A DNA stretch of 64,000 nt from Catonia carolina. Taxonomy: Eukaryota > Arthropoda > Insecta > Hemiptera > Achilidae. Location: NCBI GenBank assembly GCA_035578175.1, contig JAQMRL010000006.1, forward strand, positions 70,739,501 to 70,803,500. Reading direction: 5' to 3'. The translations under genes were made by a program, and so were the position numbers. Positions 41,860 through 52,185 of the stretch are shown here, in pieces. Within the stretch, counting starts at the first letter, position 1; the number at the start of each line of letters is the position of its first letter. The notes below the pieces were generated by a model. The model was not told the DNA's origin, made no database searches, and saw only the letters and a program-made list of their open reading frames with translations.

Positions 41860-42125
41860 AAAATTAGCAAGAATGATCTTACCGTTAAGTTAATAAGGCC
41901 TTTTCAGATCCCTGGATCCATCATCAGTCAACTCGCAAACACTATAAATTCTTTCACGGGCAATGCGTTGCCTTGTCAATTCAAGTCATTGAGTCATGAC
42001 TTGAATTGACAAGGCAATGCATTGCCAGTGAAAGAATTTATAGTGTTTGCGAGTTGACTGATGATGGATCCAGGGATCTGAAAAGGCCTTATTAACTTAA
42101 CGGTAAGATCATTCTTGCTAATTTT
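41860..42125. mobile_element. Hairpin element, family I (130-bp arms, 6-nt loop)
   Basis: Arms 41860-41989 and 41996-42125 are reverse complements with about two mismatches around the loop TGAGTC. Internal palindromic motif GGATCC and GGCAATGC(A/G)TTGCC in each arm. No coding content. Confidence 0.92.
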
Positions 42126-42142
42126 ATATATTATTATCTATA

Positions 42143-42460
42143 ATTGAAATATATATTTTCTAACCACCAGAATACGGTAACATAAAACACTTACCAATGT
42201 TTATAGCGCTTTCGTGTATCTTGTACACATCTTCAGTAAATTAACATTTATTACAAGTCAAAATTTAAAACTTCCTGCTCCTACCATGAGGAATAGTCAC
42301 TATTCCTTATCTACCACGGTAGGAGCAGGAAGTTTTAAATTTTGACTTGTAATAAATGTTAATTTACTGAAGATGTGTACAAGATACACGAAAGCGCTAT
42401 ACACATTGGTAAGTGTTTTATGTTACCGTATTCTGGTGGTTAGAAAATATATATTTCAAT
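42143..42460. mobile_element. Hairpin element, family G, long form (142-bp arms), tail to ~42512
   Basis: Arms 42143-42284 and 42319-42460 are reverse complements with one visible mismatch (TTTATAGCG versus the GTATAGCG complement). The outer 76 bp and the tail 'ttaaataatacggctgttta' are the same as in the short form at 26807. The inner part (42217-42380) is absent there. Confidence 0.92.
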
Positions 42461-42540
42461 TTTAAATAATACGGCTGTTTAAAAATCCTACATAGGATGT
42501 TTAATAAAATAATAAATATTATCTATAAATCTAAATATCT

Positions 42541-42931
42541 TGCCTATAACAGACAGGTGGAGTGTCAAATTATTTACACTCAATCTGTTCGTTCCAGGGC
42601 TAAAATAAATAGTTCTGTTTCTTATCAAATGGTCAGCCAGTTAAATGACTGAATCATTTAAGAACAGAAAAGGTAGAGGTGTAAAAGACACTAATCAGAG
42701 TTATCTCCTCTGGAGTTATGCATTTCATTATACAAGCAGACCCTGTGGTAAATTAAGTGAACGTGTCATTTGCAGAGTGGAAAATATGAGCATTTTAGAG
42801 GGCCCGTCATACTGATAAGGGACCTTTTCCGCTCAGTGAGGAAGGCAATGGTAAACCACCTCACTTGTCATTTTACTTAGTAAAACCTCTACAGGTTCAA
42901 ACCAGCCTTTCGGCTGATGACCTAAACAACA
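42541..42931 (+). repeat. RB retroposon
   Basis: Starts TGCCTATAACAGACAGGTGG and ends CCTAAACAAC. The target duplication is unclear. Confidence 0.9.
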
Positions 42932-43380
42932 TGTATCTAAAATGTAAAATCGTTTCCAAAGTTTTTAAATAGGAATTCTATGAACTCCTAAATACAGAGT
43001 TCTACCAAATGGATTTTTAAAATTTTTACACGATTTTAAAGAGTATTCTTTCTTGATTAGTCCAAAAGTTCTAAATTTGAAATTCATGCCAATATGAGCT
43101 TCATTTTACGAAATGAAAATAAGTAAATTTTCTTTACAAAGTAGCGGTAATACAGCCAAATGTAATGCGGTTCTCCCACATTTACCCCTTCATAGCGATA
43201 TTCCATAAGCATACACGACACATGTCATCTCTCTTCTCATCTTGCTAAACACTACACCAACGAGCCGGTCAGTTACATAACTGAATTTCGATGATGTTTT
43301 TAAAACTAACTGTGCAACTAAAAAAATTACTCCTTAACTATTTCCAAAATTACCCCTAAAAGGTTAAAACATGTTAATAA
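42932..43380. other. Unassigned sequence
   Basis: No recognisable feature. Confidence 0.5.
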
Positions 43381-43891
43381 TTAACACTTTGAAGCCTAAG
43401 CCCGAGTATACCTCGGGGTGAGCGTAAATCACAGTTGTCTGAAGCCCGAGTATACCTCGGGCCGCCACATTAAATTCGGTATTAAGTTTCAGATGAGGTT
43501 ACATCAGGCTTTGGTTGCACAGATTCATTCTATATTTTATTTAGTTTAATTTTATATGCTTGCAGTGAAATCTACCGAATATTTTGTGAACTATGTAGAA
43601 AAACATTGAGCCATGTTTTAGGTTATGTTTTTGTTGATGTACATGTGTACTTTGTCGTAAATTTTTCATAGTTATATGAGGTTTGTAGTTATTCTGTATT
43701 TGATATTTGTAAATAATATAGTTAATTCTACTTTGTAATAATAGTTTTTCTTTCGTATTTTGTCGGTAATAGTTTGGTTCAGTAAGTTCAGTTGTATACG
43801 TCGTACTGTTTTGTATTCCAGATCACTTTGTGCGATTATTTGACAGTAATATTTATTATTTCTTTTTTATTTTATGTTTTCTGTGTTTAGC

Positions 43892-44035
43892 TGTAAAGTT
43901 TGCTCTGAAAATAGCAAAGCTGCAACTGGAAAGGCTGGAAGGAAAGAAACAACCTGGTACTGCCCTGACTGTAATGTTGCATTGTGCTTACCAGAGTATT
44001 ACCGAGTGTTTCATACAAACGCTAATTATGTGTAA
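43892..44035 (+). pseudogene. piggyBac transposase, C-terminal cysteine-rich domain
   Basis: The frame reads CKVCSENSK.., TTWYCPDCNVALCLPEYYRV, FHTNANYV and a TAA. The spacing CxxC ... CxxCxxxxC ... FH is that of the C-terminal zinc-binding domain of piggyBac transposases, which helps recognise the element ends. The Cys expected just before the 'F..FH' end is replaced (PEYY). No catalytic DDD residues remain upstream; 43385-43890 has stops in all frames. It is an internally deleted remnant in the orientation expected from its place in the element. Confidence 0.85.
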
Positions 44036-44119
44036 AATATTTTAAATTTTAGTACTCAAACATTTTGAATGTGTAGTTTATTTCATTGCCTTTCTGTAGA
44101 ATTTATATAAACTGTTTTT

Positions 44120-45195
44120 TAATAGTGTTTAGGGTTGCATTTGTGGATTTGCTGAAGGCATTTGACAGGGTCAATTGGAATGTTCTTATGAGAATACTCA
44201 AGAAACTTAATATAGATTACAGAGATAGGAGGATCATAAAGGAGCTGTATAAGAACCAAACAGCATGTATAAAGGTCGGTGAGAAGGAAAGAGAAGCTGC
44301 TATCAAGAGAGGAGTTAGACAGGGTTGCAGTTTGTCGCCATTACTTTTCAACATCTATATTGAACAGGCAATCAATGAATGCAAGGAGTGTTGTTCCGGA
44401 GTCAAAGTGAATGGTTTCAGAGTGCAGATGCTACGTTTTGCGGATGATATTGCAATAGTAGCACAAGACAAAGGAGGGCTAGAGAGAGCACTGAATACCT
44501 TGCATGCCATTTTGAAAACGGAATATGACATGGAAATAAACAAAAAGAAGACAGAAGTGATGATCTGTTCTAAAGAGCCTGAACTTGAAACAGTTAAATT
44601 AGATGATAACGCCCTCAAGCAAGTGAAAACATATAAGTACTTGGGTAGTACCATTTCAGAAGATGGTAAAGACAGAGAGGACATAAAGCGTCGTATAAGA
44701 GAGGCAAAAGCTATTTTTATTGGTAAGCGACATGTGTTTTCCTCAAATAGTCTCAGGTTAGAAATGAGAAAGAGACTAATAAAAAGCTGCATTTTGGAGT
44801 GTTGCCCTCTATGGCTCAGAAACTTGGACTATTGGTAAGGTGGAGGAAAGAGCACTCAATGCTTTTGAAGTATGGTGTTGGAGACGAATGCTTAAGTTGA
44901 AGTGGACTGACAGAGTTAGTAATGAGGAAGTATTTCAAAGGGCTGAGGAGAACAGATCTCCTTTGAAAAATCTAAAGGACAGACGACACTCTTGGCTTGG
45001 CCATGTAATAAGACACAATGAATTCACGTTAAGAATATTAGAAGGAATGATAATTGGACAAGGGCTCGTGGAAGACCCCGGCTACAGTATTTGAAACAAA
45101 TTACCAAAGATCTAGGGATCCAGAGCTACATCCAACTAAAAACTATAGCTCTGGACAGAAAACGATGGAAAGCTGCCGACCAATCGCATGATTGA
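44120..45195 (+). pseudogene. LINE reverse transcriptase, 5'-truncated
   Basis: A + frame from about 44128 encodes VDLLKAFDRVNWNVL (RT motif A Asp), GVRQGCSLSPLLFNIYIEQ (motif B), MLRFADDIAIVAQ (catalytic FADD, motif C) and KTYKYLGSTI (motif E region). A stop at 44836 breaks it. The C-terminus continues at 44840-45094 in a second frame (VWCWRRMLKLKWTDRV, RRHSWLGHVIRH). The N-terminal endonuclease is missing. This C-terminal style (W.DRV.NEEV ... GH..RH) belongs to a common insect non-LTR group; I do not assign the clade. It inserted into the piggyBac element, so it is younger than that element. Confidence 0.88.
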
Positions 45196-45489
45196 AGCTA
45201 AAGAAAAAGAGGGTTGTATAACTCAAAAACTAGGTAGCGTGTAGCTCGTAACAATTTCTTTTTTCATAATTTTTGTGTGTATAATCAGATAACTCTCATA
45301 AATTTCGTAAATATAATAATTTCAATGTGAATTAATCGTAATAAACTTTCTAATTTTTAATCAATTTGATACAAAAATCATTAAGATATGATAGAAATCA
45401 AATCTTTTAGAATTTCTTGAAGTTCAGTCTAAAACCGCCAGGATACCGTGACATACCATGTTCTTATGGCTCAGGCTTCAAAGTATTAA

Positions 45490-46126
45490 TTGTTATAAGT
45501 TTAAAGTTTGTTTGTTATTTGTTTATGAAACCAAAATCCTCAATGGTACTAGACTTAGGTGTTAAGTGTACTCATTAAAAATCAAGTAGCTGATATAACA
45601 TTTAATAAACATAACAAAAGATTAATTCTTAATCTGTTTCAATAAACAAAACAATAAGTACTTTAGCAAAAAAGAAAAGCTTAACAAGATTACCAATAAA
45701 TTTCCTTGAATTTTTTATTTTTGAACAAGAGTCATCAATAATACAGTTAACGACTACTTAAAAAATGAAACTACTACGTTTTCGTTAAAATTGTATAGAA
45801 AGTCAAACTTGCAAGTCAATGTCATTAAGATACGATACGACATTTAGCGAAAGAGTTGTTAAAAAAAAAAAATTCAACACAATTTATTTAAGTGATAATC
45901 ACGTTTCTCAAATATGATACTTCCTACATTGAAAATATGTATAAATAAAAAAAGGGTATTTACCCACACACTTGAACTTTTCATTAATATTATTACAAAA
46001 AAAAAACTGTTAAAATATGCCATGTTGTAAAGAAGAGCCCACTTAACGATGTAACAACCTAACGAGGAACAGGGAAAAATGACAATCATAATTTGTCAAT
46101 CTTCTGATTTGTCATTAAAACTTAAA
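45490..46126. other. Unassigned AT-rich sequence
   Basis: No recognisable ORF or repeat ends; A-run at 45860. Confidence 0.5.
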
Positions 46127-46940
46127 ATATCTGGAGTGAAACACTCACATGATTTTTACTTTTTCTTGCCTATATGAATATATAGGAAGGAAAGTATTGT
46201 TTTCATGTCGATTTTAAGAAATCAAGTTTTCACCGGATCTACACGTTTTCAGACCCCCTGAACCCAAAAAACATGTTTTTAGCGATTGGTCTGTGGGTGT
46301 GTGTATATACAGAATATCTCAAGAACGGAACGTCATACGAACTTGAAACTTAAGTTACATACCACTACTGGACCCAACACGAACATTTTCATCAAAATCG
46401 GTCAACCGGAACTAGTAGTTTATACGTGTCATTTTTCACTTATTTACGTTTTTCTCAAAAACTGGTCCTACGATTTTTTTTAAAAATCGCCTGGTTTAAT
46501 AAATTTTTTATGCTCCACAAGATAGGGTAGGCGCCATGTTTGCCGAAATTCTTGGTAAAGCTGTTTTCACGTAAAAAAATTGTTTTCTTAAGATTTCGGC
46601 TTTAATATGCATTTTAGCGTAAAAATTAATACAATTAAAGTAGTAGAGAATTTAAAATTCTACAACTTTTATTTCAAACATTTTTTTGTATAACGCTTAG
46701 TGTAGCGGTAATTAGCGATTTTCTGGTTTTTCTCATGAAAACGTGTGAAGAATTGATTTTTTAAGATTTCGGCCTTAGTATGCATTTTACAACAGAAGTG
46801 TATAGAATAAAATTTATAGGAAATTAAAATATTTACAACTTTCATTTAAGCATTTTTCTCTGCAGAACCTAGTTTAGCATGAAAGATTATTTTCCGTATT
46901 TTTAAGCCAAACTGAGGTTGATTTTCATTTGCGTTTTTCG
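46127..46940 (+). mobile_element. HN element (+) abutting a 26-bp reverse HN tip
   Basis: 'tatctggagtgaaacactca' at 46129 is a reverse-orientation HN tip. From 46153 TTTTTACTTTTTCTTGCCTA begins a forward copy that runs to 'gattttcatttgcgtttttc' near 46940 and lacks its 3' end. Confidence 0.85.
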
Positions 46941-47014
46941 GTCACAGCCGATCTACACGCAAAAGGCAATCTTGTGACTTCAGTATCTTATAGTAGCAAT
47001 CATGAGAATATATA

Positions 47015-47330
47015 TATATTTTATTCCTAATTTGTGTACGTTGCAATCTGTTCAATTTAGAACAATAAGCAACCCCATGACCCAATGAGATGAATATGAT
47101 GTGTAAATGAGATGTAGTCTTGTACAGATCCAGGCCGACCATTCCTGAGAGAGTATGGTTAATTAAACCCCAACCATCAAAATACACCGGTAACCACTGT
47201 CTAGTATTCAAATCCGTATAAAAGTAACTATCTTTACTAGGATTTGAACCAGGAACCTTCGTCTCCAAAAATCAGCTGTTAAACACCTGATTTTGGCGAC
47301 AACTTTACCTCTGGATCAACCTGGTGGGTC
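47015..47330 (-). repeat. SC SINE, reverse orientation
   Basis: 'gtacgttgcaatctgttcaa' to 'tctggatcaacctggtgggt', the complement of 11238-11566; an (AT)n stretch precedes it. Confidence 0.82.
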
Positions 47331-47365
47331 GAGAATATATTAATGTAAAAATAATAGCAACTAAC

Positions 47366-47543
47366 CTCAACATTTGCTGCTGTTTCAGATATAAGTTCCA
47401 TCAGGTGCGCAGAATGTCTCGATGCCATACGGCTACGACTGAAATCCTCGTGGCTGCTAACCCTTCTAATGCTATCTTTCGAGTCGACTGTTATTCCTGG
47501 ATCTAACGAACCGGTTTTACACGGTCGTTCTTCAGAATTTGAT
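47366..47543 (-). CDS. Exon B of an unidentified host gene
   Basis: Minus-strand internal exon of 178 nt. Acceptor ttgtattttacag|ATCAAAT, donor GTTGAG|gttagt. The first base completes an Arg codon with AG from exon A; the exon ends in phase 0, matching exon C. Peptide: SNSEERPCKTGSLDPGITVD, then SKDSIRRVSSHEDFSRSRM, ASRHSAHLMELISETAANVE. It is Ser/Arg-rich with several RxxS-type sites that could be kinase targets (inference). It is open throughout, and codon use is unlike the surrounding repeats. The next intron extends to 5048, about 42 kb. Confidence 0.85.
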
Positions 47544-47694
47544 CTGTAAAATACAAAAACAAAACAAAAATTAAAGAAAAAACCATAACTACAAAATCTT
47601 TACATTCAAAAATAGAAATCTTTATAGTAATCCTGCAGCTCAAAATTAATTTAATTTTATATAAAATAAATTTCACAAACATTTTTAGCTGCCT

Positions 47695-47990
47695 TTTTTT
47701 TCTTACTTCAAAAACAAATCCCTATAATGCATCCTGCAGTTTGAAATTATTTCTATTTTATATAATAATTTCACAAACCTTCTTTTTAAACTGCGTCACT
47801 TTTATTTTTATTTTTACTTACACATGTTTCGGTGGATCCACCATCATCAGAGTAAATAAAATAATTGAAACTAAAAAAATGTTTCATCTCACTTATTTAA
47901 AATCTATAAAAGATGATACATCTTCAGTCATTTGTATAAAAACAGTTTTATACAAATGACTGAAGATGATACATTATCTTCTCTTCTTTA
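47695..47990. mobile_element. Hairpin family H, left arm and loop only
   Basis: 'aatgcatcctgcagtttgaa' and 'tttcggtggatccaccatca' match the left arm of 19395-19850. A short inverted loop 'gtcatttgtataaaaacagt' / 'tttatacaaatgactgaaga' is present, but the rest of the right arm is missing. Confidence 0.75.
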
Positions 47991-47991
47991 C

Positions 47992-48921
47992 TATTGCTGT
48001 CATCGGCGTTTTCATTATCAGTCTCTCTAGTATCTACCTAACCTTTTTTTTTTTTTTACTAGGTGTTAACAAAACTGTTAAAGAATAGCTTCTTCACGTC
48101 CTCAATTTCCTTCTTTATTTTTCGAATTGTGGAAAGAAAAAAACATCACAATACTTAGCCGCTTGCTCATGGCTTTCGTTAAAGAGGCAAGGATACGCAT
48201 TTTTGTTTAACTTCACAACATTTTATTACATTGCGTTCAGCACTGTGAATAGTTCGACCACGTTTTCGCTAAAAACTGACATTTGTGTTTACGGTAACAA
48301 ACAGCTATATTTGTACAGTTAACCTACAAAAGGTTCCGTTATATACTGTATATGCTCTGGGTATAGTATAAGTTGTTATGTTTTTCATACTGAAATTAAA
48401 GCAGTCGCGCATGCGCACTGATGCTTTTCCCCCTTTACCCCTCGTTGCAAACAAGGGCAAACTCTTGACTCAAGTGACTATACACAGATTTTATCACAGA
48501 ATTATATAACGTCTAATCTTGGCTTGCTTTGAGAGTGCTTTCTTCCAATACAAATGGTGAGTTCCTAGGAGTACACCGGCGATTTTTCATCGTCTGTTAT
48601 TTTTCACTTCCTTCTAGCTGGTATTTGGTTGCGAATTATCTCCCCCAAGTTACTTGAAGCTATCAACTTTTTCAATTTTTTGTAGTGGGTCATCACAAAG
48701 TGACATGATGGGGCTGTTTTGATGTTCATTTTATGTTTAGTTTTTTTGAAGGAATCCAACAACAACAACAACAATAATCTAACCATTGACAACCTTTGAT
48801 GTTTCAAACAGTAAAATACTAAACTGCAAAACAAATCACGTTTGATTCCTGACAACTTTCCGAACCTAACCAAAAAAACACTAGAAAAATTTAACAAACT
48901 GTAGAAGTATTTATACATCTA
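47992..48921. other. Unassigned sequence
   Basis: A T-run (48044-48058) and a GC-richer patch (48410-48460). A minus-strand frame at 48604-48918 (TKHKMNIKTAPSCHFVMTHY) looks protein-like, but I cannot assign it. Confidence 0.4.
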
Positions 48922-49692
48922 CTAGCAACCCCCGCTCGCTTCACTTCACAGCAGCTAATGTAGGCCTCATTAAATTATTTTAAAACCTCTCTATATACAA
49001 TATTTGTGGTTTTGTTGCCCTGTGGCAACAAAATAAATTGTTTTTCTGTAATTCCAGCTCTAGAAAGTCCGACATATAGTCGTCCATGAGTGAAGGAAGG
49101 ACTGTTGTCTGAAATCGATGCCCACCGTTTTAAATGTTTGTCCCTGCGATTTAACAGAATTGAATAGAATGGATAGAAGAATACCGATGGAGAAGAAAGA
49201 GACAGTTGATATGTGGCTGAGATAAGAGATAGAAATACGTGGGTGCAGTATGCAGAGTAACTGGAAATATAATATGACTCATTCACTTCCTGTTGAATAA
49301 AAACAAATATATGAAATACAGTACAAAATTAAAAATTTTGAATATATCCGAATTTTTAATGTTTTTGGAATCGAATGTTATTCCTCACGTTTTTCTATGA
49401 AATATAAAAGTTGAATCGTGCTTCTAGCCCAAAAAATACACCACCCAGAGGACTTAGAAAAAAATAAATGTACTTTGCACCCGATGGACTAAAACATGCG
49501 ACATCGTCACAGTTTAAGTAGCTTAAATCGCTTAATTAAAGTTACTTAAAGTTGTGAAATAGCCTATATTGATCAGGAAGCTCTAAGCTATGCAACAATG
49601 AAAGATTTTTTTAAAATCGATTCAGTAGTTTCTGAGATTACCACCTCATACAAACAAACAAACAGATGTTTCTTCTTTATTATATTAGTATA
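48922..49692 (-). mobile_element. Helitron remnant with helicase motifs
   Basis: On the minus strand the 3' end reads GAAGCGAGCGGGGGTTGCTAG, a GC-rich end closing in CTAG (CTRR rule) followed by T. Upstream, 48984-49170 encodes NSVKSQGQTFKTVGIDFRQQ (helicase motif V region) and, after a one-base frameshift near 49097, FTHGRLYVGLSRAGITEKQF (motif VI) and NKTTNIVYREVL. These are the last motifs of the Helitron Rep/helicase. The distal part (49450-49690) ends in 'tatactaatataataaagaa', like the 5' end of insect Helitrons. The Rep (HUH) domain and most of the helicase are deleted. Confidence 0.8.
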
Positions 49693-50605
49693 CAGGGTGT
49701 TTGGAAAAGAACTCCCTAGTTTCAATGTGTCGTAAAATCTGTACAAAGCAACATACACTATTGTAGTTTGTGGTGTTTGATTCATCAACTGTCCAAGTTT
49801 TGCTCCCATGCAGTTGGCAGGCCTGCTTGACCTTGAGACGCAGCAATGCTTAGTTCAGTTCAGTGCAATGGCTACTCCAAAACAGAAAGCGCAAAGCGTT
49901 ATTTGGCTTGTTCAAACAGAGTCTGTTATAACAGTGCAACGTAATTTTAGACGTGAGTATGGCGGTGAACCACCAACAGCAAAAACTATCCGACATTGGT
50001 TCAAGTCTTTTAAGGAAACCGGTAGTATTTTAAAAGCGAAATCGCCAGGTAGAACGAGAACTTCTGAAGATGTTGTTGAACAGATCCGTGTTTCGTGTGT
50101 TCGGAGCCCAAACAAGTCATTGGCCAGACGTAGTCTACAATTAGGAGTGCCGAAAGGTACTGTGTATGATGTGATACGTAAAAGACTTCATTTGCGCGCC
50201 TACAAATTGCAACTGTTACATGAAATAAAACCTACTGATAAAATCAAAAGGTGTCGGTTTGCTGTTGACTTTCTGGCCACCACGAAACCCAGACTTAACC
50301 CCACTGGATTTTTTCTTTTGGGGCCACATAAAAAATTTAGTGTATGGTGAATCAATCATTTACGGGAAAGAATCGTCGCGGCGGTTGGGACAGTTACACC
50401 TGTTATGTTGCTGAATACATGGAGAGAGGTGGAATATCGTCTCGACGTGTGCAGAGCTACAAATGGATCCCATGTTGAAGTCTACTAACATTAAACAAAA
50501 CTTGAAGGTACACTCTTTAATTGTATGTACACATTGATATAGTTTTTAATTAATTTCACCCATAAATTTTTACTTAAAACTAGGGAGTTCTTTTCCAAAC
50601 ACCTG
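49693..50605 (+). mobile_element. Tc1/mariner element, internally deleted
   Basis: Ends CAGGGTGTTTGGAAAAGAAC and, reversed, CAGGTGTTTGGAAAAGAAC, TA flanks (49691-49692, 50606-50607). It sits at the 5' tip of the Helitron remnant. The + frame 49808-50350 has the DNA-binding domain (KQKAQSVIWLVQTESVITVQ, PTAKTIRHWFKSFKETGSI, GVPKGTVYDVIRKRLHLRAY). It then jumps after RCRFAVDFL to a decayed PPRNPDLTPLDFFLW-like stretch (third Asp). The C-terminus is TWREVEYR.. HVEVY. The first two catalytic residues are in the deleted part. Confidence 0.88.
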
Positions 50606-50656
50606 TATATTAAAACAAAATACAATCACTAACAAAATAATTTACGAGACAAGTAC

Positions 50657-50810
50657 CTGACGAATTTACGTTCGGCCATTAATAAGTCACCCTGTCTATC
50701 CTTACGTTTACGTTGTTTTTTGCCCGGTTCGGATATGACGGCGACTGATTTTTTAGCGTTTGCCGGGAAGAGGTGGACATCTGGAGAATTAGACCCACTT
50801 AGTATGTGAT
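50657..50810 (-). CDS. Exon A of an unidentified host gene
   Basis: Minus-strand internal exon of 154 nt. Acceptor tacagaattacag|ATCACA (an AG eight bases upstream is an alternative that keeps the frame shifted by 8 nt, so less likely), donor TTCGTCAG|gtactt. It ends with two bases (AG) of an Arg codon completed by exon B. Peptide: HILSGSNSPDVHLFPANAK, then KSVAVISEPGKKQRKRKDRQ, GDLLMAERKFV, with a strongly basic KKQRKRKDR patch. Phase continuity A-B-C-D over four independent splice junctions is the main support for a real gene. Earlier exons lie beyond the window on the right or were not detected. Confidence 0.82.
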
Positions 50811-50925
50811 CTGTAATTCTGTAACAAAAAATAGAAGAATAATCTGTTATCAACTTTTGTAAAAATATCGATTTCAATGGATGGATGAGAAACACCTAAA
50901 ACAAGTGTTTAAAAAAAAAAAAAAA

Positions 50926-52185
50926 TCTGGTGTTAAACACTCAAAACACGACTTTCTCTTGCCAACGTAGATAATGACTAATACTCTATAACCTCTGTTT
51001 AATCATGAGTAAACAATGTAAAATGAAAAGCATAATAATCATGAGTGAATGATCCAAAATGAAAATCAACCTCGGCAAAACTTAAAAATACGGAAAAATC
51101 AGTAATTGGCTCTAAACTAGGTTCTGTAGAGAAACACACTTGAAAAATGCTCATTTATATATTTATGCTCATTTATTGAATTAATTTCGTATAAAGTTAC
51201 AATATTTAAGTTGTGTTAGTTAAAATATATTATTGTAAAGTAGTTATAGTTGTTATAAAATAAAAATTATAATATCGCTATTATAATATAGCTACCAGTA
51301 GTAATTTAACTTAGTAATTTTATAGTAGTTATAAGTATTTAAGTGAATAATTAATGTTTTTGTTCTGTATACTCCTATGCGCGGACAGAACTCTTTGTGA
51401 AGAAGAGTTTTTGCGTATAAGTATATTAAGTTTCAAATATTGTACATAGCTTAGTATAGTCATGAATTGTAATTTTAATGTAGCTATATTTTACTAAATA
51501 AAATAAATAAATAAAAAAATAAATAAATAGTTTTAAGTACAGATTGTAGATGATTCACTATGGAAATAAAATAAAAGTTGAAGGTTTTTTGATTTCCTAT
51601 AACATTGATTTTCCTATAACTCTTTTGTCATAAAATGAGTAATAAGTCCACAATTTTAAAAAATCCCATTTTTTTACAGATTTAGATGAAAAAAAAACTA
51701 AACAGAAAATCACTAATTACCACTAAATTAAGCATTGTACAAAAACAAAGGCTTGAAATAAAGGTTGTAGATTTTTAAATGTTCTACAACATTGATTATA
51801 CACTTTTGCCCGAAAATGGATACTAAGGCTGCTATATAAAAAAAAAAAAACATTTTTTCCTGCAACATCACAGCCTTCCCAAGAATTTCAGCAGACATGG
51901 TGCTTACCCAATCTCGTAAAGCAAACAAAAATTAGTTAATGAGGTGATTTTTTAAAAAAATCGTAGGAGCTATTTTTGAGAAAATCTCAAAAAAGTGAAA
52001 AGTCACACAAATAAACTACTACTTCCAATTGACGAATTTAAATGAAAATGTTTGTGTCAGGTCCGGCTATGCTAAGTAACTTAAGTTTCAGCTTCTCTTT
52101 TTGAGATATTTTCTTCACAGACAGTCACAACATACACACAGACCAATCGTTAAAAATATGTGTTTTTGGGTTCAGGGGTCAAGAG
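50926..52185 (-). mobile_element. HN element with two insertions
   Basis: From 'tctggtgttaaacactcaaa' to 'tgtttttgggttcaggggtc'. It is broken at about 51140-51535 by a sequence ending in an AAATA-rich tail and truncated at 52186 by a LINE end. A divergent copy. Confidence 0.8.
51140..51535 (+). mobile_element. Probable retroposon tail inside HN
   Basis: Foreign to HN and ends in (AAATAAATAA)n at 51495-51530. The segment 'gaagaagagtttttgcgtat' and the tail look like a LINE 3' UTR, but no coding motif is left. Confidence 0.45.

Larger units (their letters stand above)
43385..45485 (+). mobile_element. piggyBac-like element with TTAA flanks, broken by a LINE
   Basis: Target TTAA lies on both sides (43381-43384 and 45486-45489). 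Terminal repeats are CACTTTGAAGCCTAAGC and, reversed, TACTTTGAAGCCTGAGC. Near the left end the palindrome-like CCCGAGTATACCTCGGG occurs twice (43402, 43446), as subterminal repeats often do in this superfamily. Only the C-terminal cysteine-rich part of a transposase survives. Confidence 0.88.

Noticed and set aside
48604..48918. Minus-strand 104-codon frame as a host exon
   Set aside because: It looks protein-like at its end (FKKTKHKMNIKTAPSCHFV), but no acceptor/donor pair gives a phase compatible with exons A and B, and it abuts the Helitron end. Left unassigned.
2278..50810. Naming the spliced gene as a pecanex-like or ion-channel-regulator gene
   Set aside because: Disordered Ser/Asn/Gln-rich segments occur in many large insect proteins. 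I see no diagnostic domain or motif in the four exons, so no name is given.
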